A stretch of DNA of 62,023 nt from Terriglobia bacterium (lineage in GTDB: Bacteria > Acidobacteriota > Terriglobia > Bryobacterales > Bryobacteraceae). Below are positions 59,286-62,023 of this stretch, piece after piece; position 1 is the stretch's first letter, and each line of letters starts with the position of its first letter. The notes under the pieces were generated by a model. It was not told the origin of the DNA and made no database searches. It worked only from the letters and a program-made list of their open reading frames with translations. Position numbers and translations under genes: made by a program. Location: the NCBI GenBank assembly GCA_020073365.1, contig JAIQFL010000013.1, positions 1-62,023 of the forward strand. Direction: 5' to 3'.

Positions 59286-60503
59286 ATGAACGCGAACCGA
59301 AGGAGCTTTCTGTTCACGGCCGGCGGGGCGCTCGCGGGCGGCGGCGCGCTCGCGGCCCATCCCGCACCGCCCGCCGACCAGGTTGTCCTCGGCGTCATCG
59401 GCAGCGGCAGCCGCGGAACCTTCGTGATGACGGTGTTCCAGAAGGACCCGTCGTTACGGGTCGGCGCTATCTGCGATGTTTACGAGCCGAACCTCGAGAA
59501 GGCCGTCTCGACCGCGTCGCAAGTGCCCGGCACGAAACCAAGAATCTACCGCAATTACAGAGATCTGCTGGCGGACAAGGATGTGCAGGCCGTGCTGATC
59601 GCCACGCCCGAGCACTGGCACGCACAAATGGTGCTGGATGCGCTCGCCGCCGGGAAGGACATCTACGTCGAAAAGCCTCTCTGCCACACGCCCGAAGAGG
59701 GCGTGAAGCTGGTTCAGGCCGAAAAGCTATCGAAGAGCATCGTCCAGGTGGGCATGCAGCGGCGCAGCTACGATCTTTTCAAAGAGGGCAGCCAGATCGT
59801 AGCCGCGAGGAAACTTGGGACGGTGCGCATGGTCCGCTCGTGGTGGCTGAACAACTACCTGGGCGGGGGCGTCGCCACCCGGTTAGATGGCCCGCTCGAT
59901 TGGGAGCAGTGGCAGGGCCCCGCCCCTCGGCACCCGTTGGATGCCAACCGTTTCCGCCAATGGCGGCTCTATTCGGACTACTCGGGCGGCATCCTGGCCG
60001 ACCAGGGCGCGCACGTTTTCGATGGAATCCATATGCTGATGGGCGCCGGCTACCCCGTTGCCGTGAACGCTTCGGCGGGCCGGCCGCACAAGCAAAGCGT
60101 GGATCAGCCCGAATCCGTGGTAGCGATTGCCGAGTACCCCGAAGATTTTATCGCCGTTTTTTCGATCAACTACGCTGCCATGCAGTACAAGTTCCGCAAC
60201 GACCAGTTGAACCAGCTCGATGGTGACCTGGCGCGCATGGACATCGGCCGCGAAGAGCTGAAGGTATTTCCCAAGGGCGCTGAGGACGAGCCGTCCCTGA
60301 CCCGCAAATCCCAGCGCGGCTTCGGGTACGCCACCGAACTGCATGTCGGGAACTTCCTGGAGTGCATTCGCACGCGCAAGGAACCGGCCGCCCCTATGCG
60401 CGTCGCGTTCCAGGCCGCGTTGGTGGTCCAAATGGCGAACCTGGCGTTGAAGCAAGGCCGCCGGCAGCGCTGGAACGCGTCGCTTGGCCGGGTGGAGGCG
60501 TGA
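59286..60503 (+). CDS. Tat-exported Gfo/Idh/MocA-family oxidoreductase
   Basis: 405 residues. A twin-arginine signal (NRRSFLFTAGGALAGGGALA) is followed by an NAD(P)-binding fold (LGVIGSGSRGTFVM), the family's EKPLCH motif near residue 128, and a C-terminal alpha/beta domain (GGILADQGAHVFDGIHMLMG). Exported members, common in Acidobacteria and Planctomycetes, act on sugars or glycosides and are folded with cofactor before Tat export. It is 62 bases after the zinc-ribbon gene. Consistent with periplasmic carbohydrate processing with the GH3 enzyme. Confidence 0.92.
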   Translation: MNANRRSFLFTAGGALAGGGALAAHPAPPADQVVLGVIGSGSRGTFVMTVFQKDPSLRVGAICDVYEPNLEKAVSTASQVPGTKPRIYRNYRDLLADKDVQAVLIATPEHWHAQMVLDALAAGKDIYVEKPLCHTPEEGVKLVQAEKLSKSIVQVGMQRRSYDLFKEGSQIVAARKLGTVRMVRSWWLNNYLGGGVATRLDGPLDWEQWQGPAPRHPLDANRFRQWRLYSDYSGGILADQGAHVFDGIHMLMGAGYPVAVNASAGRPHKQSVDQPESVVAIAEYPEDFIAVFSINYAAMQYKFRNDQLNQLDGDLARMDIGREELKVFPKGAEDEPSLTRKSQRGFGYATELHVGNFLECIRTRKEPAAPMRVAFQAALVVQMANLALKQGRRQRWNASLGRVEA

Positions 60504-60874
60504 CAAGGGCTCGTCAATAAAACAGTCGGGGCTCCGGGCGTTGGTGGGGCAGGCCCTCGGCCTGCCAACCCAACCATGTCCCGTGGAGCAGCCCATCGTA
60601 TTCCGTGCCATGCCCCCAACTCGCATCGCTTGACCCTGGCGAATGCCGCCCACGGCTACCCGGAACCGGGAGTCGGCGGCGTACAGTTTTCTCGCGGGCT
60701 GCGAGTGAAGTCGAGACGAGGATGAGCCACAGGAAAAGTACGCCGGAGGAGTGGCGCGATCCCGCCTTACACTATCGCCTTCAGCGAGGGCTCCTCGGCC
60801 CCGATGAATTTCGAGGCCCGTCTGTTCCTGGCGGAAGTGCGAAGTTGATGGACCTGGTGCCGACCGCGCCCAAG
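60504..60874. other. 371-nt stretch with no supported gene
   Basis: It contains a strong hairpin GGCAGGCC-CTC-GGCCTGCC at 60548-60566, extended by flanking TTGG/CCAA, 44 bases after the oxidoreductase stop; this is a likely terminator or dispersed repeat. A short plus-strand frame from 60722 runs into the antisense of lipA and is not convincing. Nothing else is visible. Confidence 0.6.
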
Positions 60875-61741
60875 CTACTTCACGGCATCCGACGCATGGT
60901 AGGAACTGCGCACCAGAGGCCCGGATTCCACATGTGCGAAGCCCAGCTCGTAGCCCGCGATGCGCAACTCCGCGAACTCTTCGGGCGTCACATAGCGCAC
61001 GATGGGCAGGTGCTTGGGCGAGGGCCGCAGGTATTGGCCGAGCGTCAGGATCTCCACGTGATGCGCGCGCAGATCGCGCATCACGTCGCGCACTTCACTG
61101 GCGGTCTCGCCGAGTCCCAGCATCAGCCCGGACTTGGTGGGCGTCTGGGGTGCTACCTGTTTGGCGTACGCCAGCACGTCGAGCGACCGTTCGTAGCGCG
61201 CGCCCAGGCGCACCTGCCGATACAATCGCGGCACTGTTTCGGTATTGTGGTTGAGCACGTCGGGCGCGGCATCCATGACCGTTTCGACGGCCGCGCGGCT
61301 GCCCTGGAAATCCGGCACCAGAACTTCCACGCCACAGCCGGGAACGCGCTGCCGAATGGCCCGGATGGTGAGCGCGAACAGTTCCGCCCCGCCATCCTCG
61401 CGGTCGTCGCGATTGACGCTGGTGATCACCGCAAACTGCAGGCCCATGGCTTCCACCGCTTCCGCCACGCGCTGGGGCTCGTCGTAATCCACCGGCAGCG
61501 GCGCCCCCTTCTGGACCGCGCAGAACCCGCACCGGCGCGTGCAGACGTTGCCCAGGATCATGAAGGTGGCGGTTCGGTGGTTCCAACACTCGCCCACGTT
61601 GGGACAAGCCGCGCTTTCGCAGACCGTGTGCAGGCGCAGGTGCTCGATGAGGGCCTTCAACTCGCGGTAGTTTTCACCGGAGGGCGCAGGAGCGCGCAGC
61701 CACTTGGGCCGTTCGAGTTTGGGGCTGATCGAAACAAGCAC
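60875..61741 (-). CDS. lipA: Lipoyl synthase
   Basis: 288 residues from a GTG at 61741; no in-frame ATG lies closer upstream. Auxiliary cluster Cys motif [12 protein letters not shown] and radical-SAM motif CTRRCGFC are both intact, with the [11 protein letters not shown] segment and the C-terminal SSYHASD serine that ligates the auxiliary cluster. It inserts two sulfurs into octanoyl groups on E2/GcvH proteins. lipB is not adjacent in the window. A group II intron end lies about 70 bases upstream. Confidence 0.96.
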   Translation of the reverse strand: MLVSISPKLERPKWLRAPAPSGENYRELKALIEHLRLHTVCESAACPNVGECWNHRTATFMILGNVCTRRCGFCAVQKGAPLPVDYDEPQRVAEAVEAMGLQFAVITSVNRDDREDGGAELFALTIRAIRQRVPGCGVEVLVPDFQGSRAAVETVMDAAPDVLNHNTETVPRLYRQVRLGARYERSLDVLAYAKQVAPQTPTKSGLMLGLGETASEVRDVMRDLRAHHVEILTLGQYLRPSPKHLPIVRYVTPEEFAELRIAGYELGFAHVESGPLVRSSYHASDAVK

Positions 61742-61812
61742 TCTGATTCCATGGTGACACAGCCATTCGGGGTTGTGGCAGGGGTAAGGCCGGCCGACGA
61801 CAAAAAATCGAT

Positions 61813-61884
61813 GTCGCGGTAGGGATGCGAGTTGCCTCGCACCCCCCGCACAGATCCGACGGGCGTGATTGACGCATACGGCTC
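61813..61884 (-). mobile_element. 3' end of a group II intron (domains V-VI)
   Basis: Reading the minus strand after the maturase stop: GAGCCGTATGCG pairs imperfectly with CGTCGGATC, a domain-V-like hairpin. It is followed by GGGTGCGAG-GCAA-CTCGCATCCC, a domain-VI-like hairpin (61822-61844), and then CCTACCGCGAC, ending about 61813 with the AY typical of group II introns. The 3' flank is ATCGATTTTTT, T-rich. The intron's 5' part lies outside the window. Confidence 0.7.
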
Positions 61885-62023
61885 TTACTTTGGATGGGTA
61901 GCGGCAAAGCGCTGCTCCGGGTAAGGATGCACCACCTTGGGACGAGGCAACCAGCGTGTGAAAAGGCGACCCAACCGGATGGCAGAGACTTTCCCCTTTT
62001 GTGAGCGCCGTCGTAAGAACCGG
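61885..62023 (-). CDS. Group II intron reverse transcriptase/maturase, C-terminal fragment
   Basis: The minus strand is open from the window edge to TAA at 61885-61887, giving about 45 residues: [20 protein letters not shown] then [22 protein letters not shown]. The PRPxxxHPYPxxRF pattern with a basic end is characteristic of group II intron-encoded proteins. Function: splicing and retromobility of the intron. Whether the upstream RT domain is intact cannot be judged from this window. Confidence 0.75.
   Translation of the reverse strand, partial: RFLRRRSQKGKVSAIRLGRLFTRWLPRPKVVHPYPEQRFAATHPK

Noticed and set aside
60605..61822. A 405-codon plus-strand reading frame
   Set aside because: It is antisense to lipA, whose two Cys motifs are unmistakable; the frame is a by-product of high GC.

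Overview
The window looks like a chromosomal segment of an Acidobacteria member close to Candidatus Solibacter / Bryobacterales. The pointers are two very large ADOP-type duplicated permeases (one with a PadR regulator), an Oar-like TonB receptor with a carboxypeptidase-regulatory N-terminus, an orphan error-prone DnaE2, a serine/threonine kinase fused to secreted-enzyme domains, an ECF sigma factor, HEAT- and HAF-repeat proteins and high GC throughout. This assignment is inferred from gene content; no rRNA or tRNA gene was found.

Layout. 1-12.1 kb: the tail of an unknown protein, a frameshifted secreted esterase, a secreted phosphodiesterase, a Mut7-C protein, an ADOP permease, a histone-H1-like Lys/Pro protein, a P-loop kinase, a sugar-isomerase-like protein and a two-unit M16 peptidase. 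12.1-20.2 kb: a palindrome-rich control region, dnaE2, a VapBC-type pair and a 1317-residue TonB receptor. 20.2-27.3 kb: a perfect 32-nt inverted repeat, homoserine dehydrogenase overlapping a CHAT-STAND-TPR protease gene, which is divergent (20 bp between start codons) from a winged-helix gene plus a membrane protein, then tsaD. 27.4-35.1 kb: a four-gene tripartite ABC exporter, a TPR-TlpA redoxin and a sterol-desaturase-like hydroxylase.

35.2-54.1 kb is the most unusual part. A complete acnA (51393-54059, minus strand) is followed by three further copies of its 3' end (about 47.2-48.4, 41.2-42.3 and 35.2-35.7 kb), all in the same orientation. Unrelated cargo blocks separate them: a TPR regulator and HAF protein; an ECF sigma factor, a secreted protein and a multidomain kinase; a broken toxin-antitoxin pair, an HNH gene, an ADOP permease/PadR pair and an amidohydrolase remnant. 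All copies stop resembling each other at the acnA stop codon, their 5' breakpoints differ, and decay grows with distance from the intact gene. This is the pattern expected if DNA has repeatedly inserted at the acnA 3' end.

54.1-62.0 kb: a HEAT-repeat protein, a SnoaL-like secreted protein, a GH3 glycosidase, a zinc-ribbon protein, a Tat-exported Gfo/Idh oxidoreductase, lipA and, at the right edge, the 3' end of a group II intron with the C-terminus of its maturase.

The cell implied is a heterotrophic soil-type bacterium with an aconitase/lipoate-dependent central metabolism, polysaccharide degradation (GH3, TonB uptake, Gfo/Idh, sugar isomerase), several exporters of unknown cargo, and conflict-type genes (CHAT-STAND, VapBC, HNH, decayed toxin). 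The main candidates for undescribed biology are the acnA 3'-end insertion array and the CHAT-STAND / winged-helix / membrane-protein locus.
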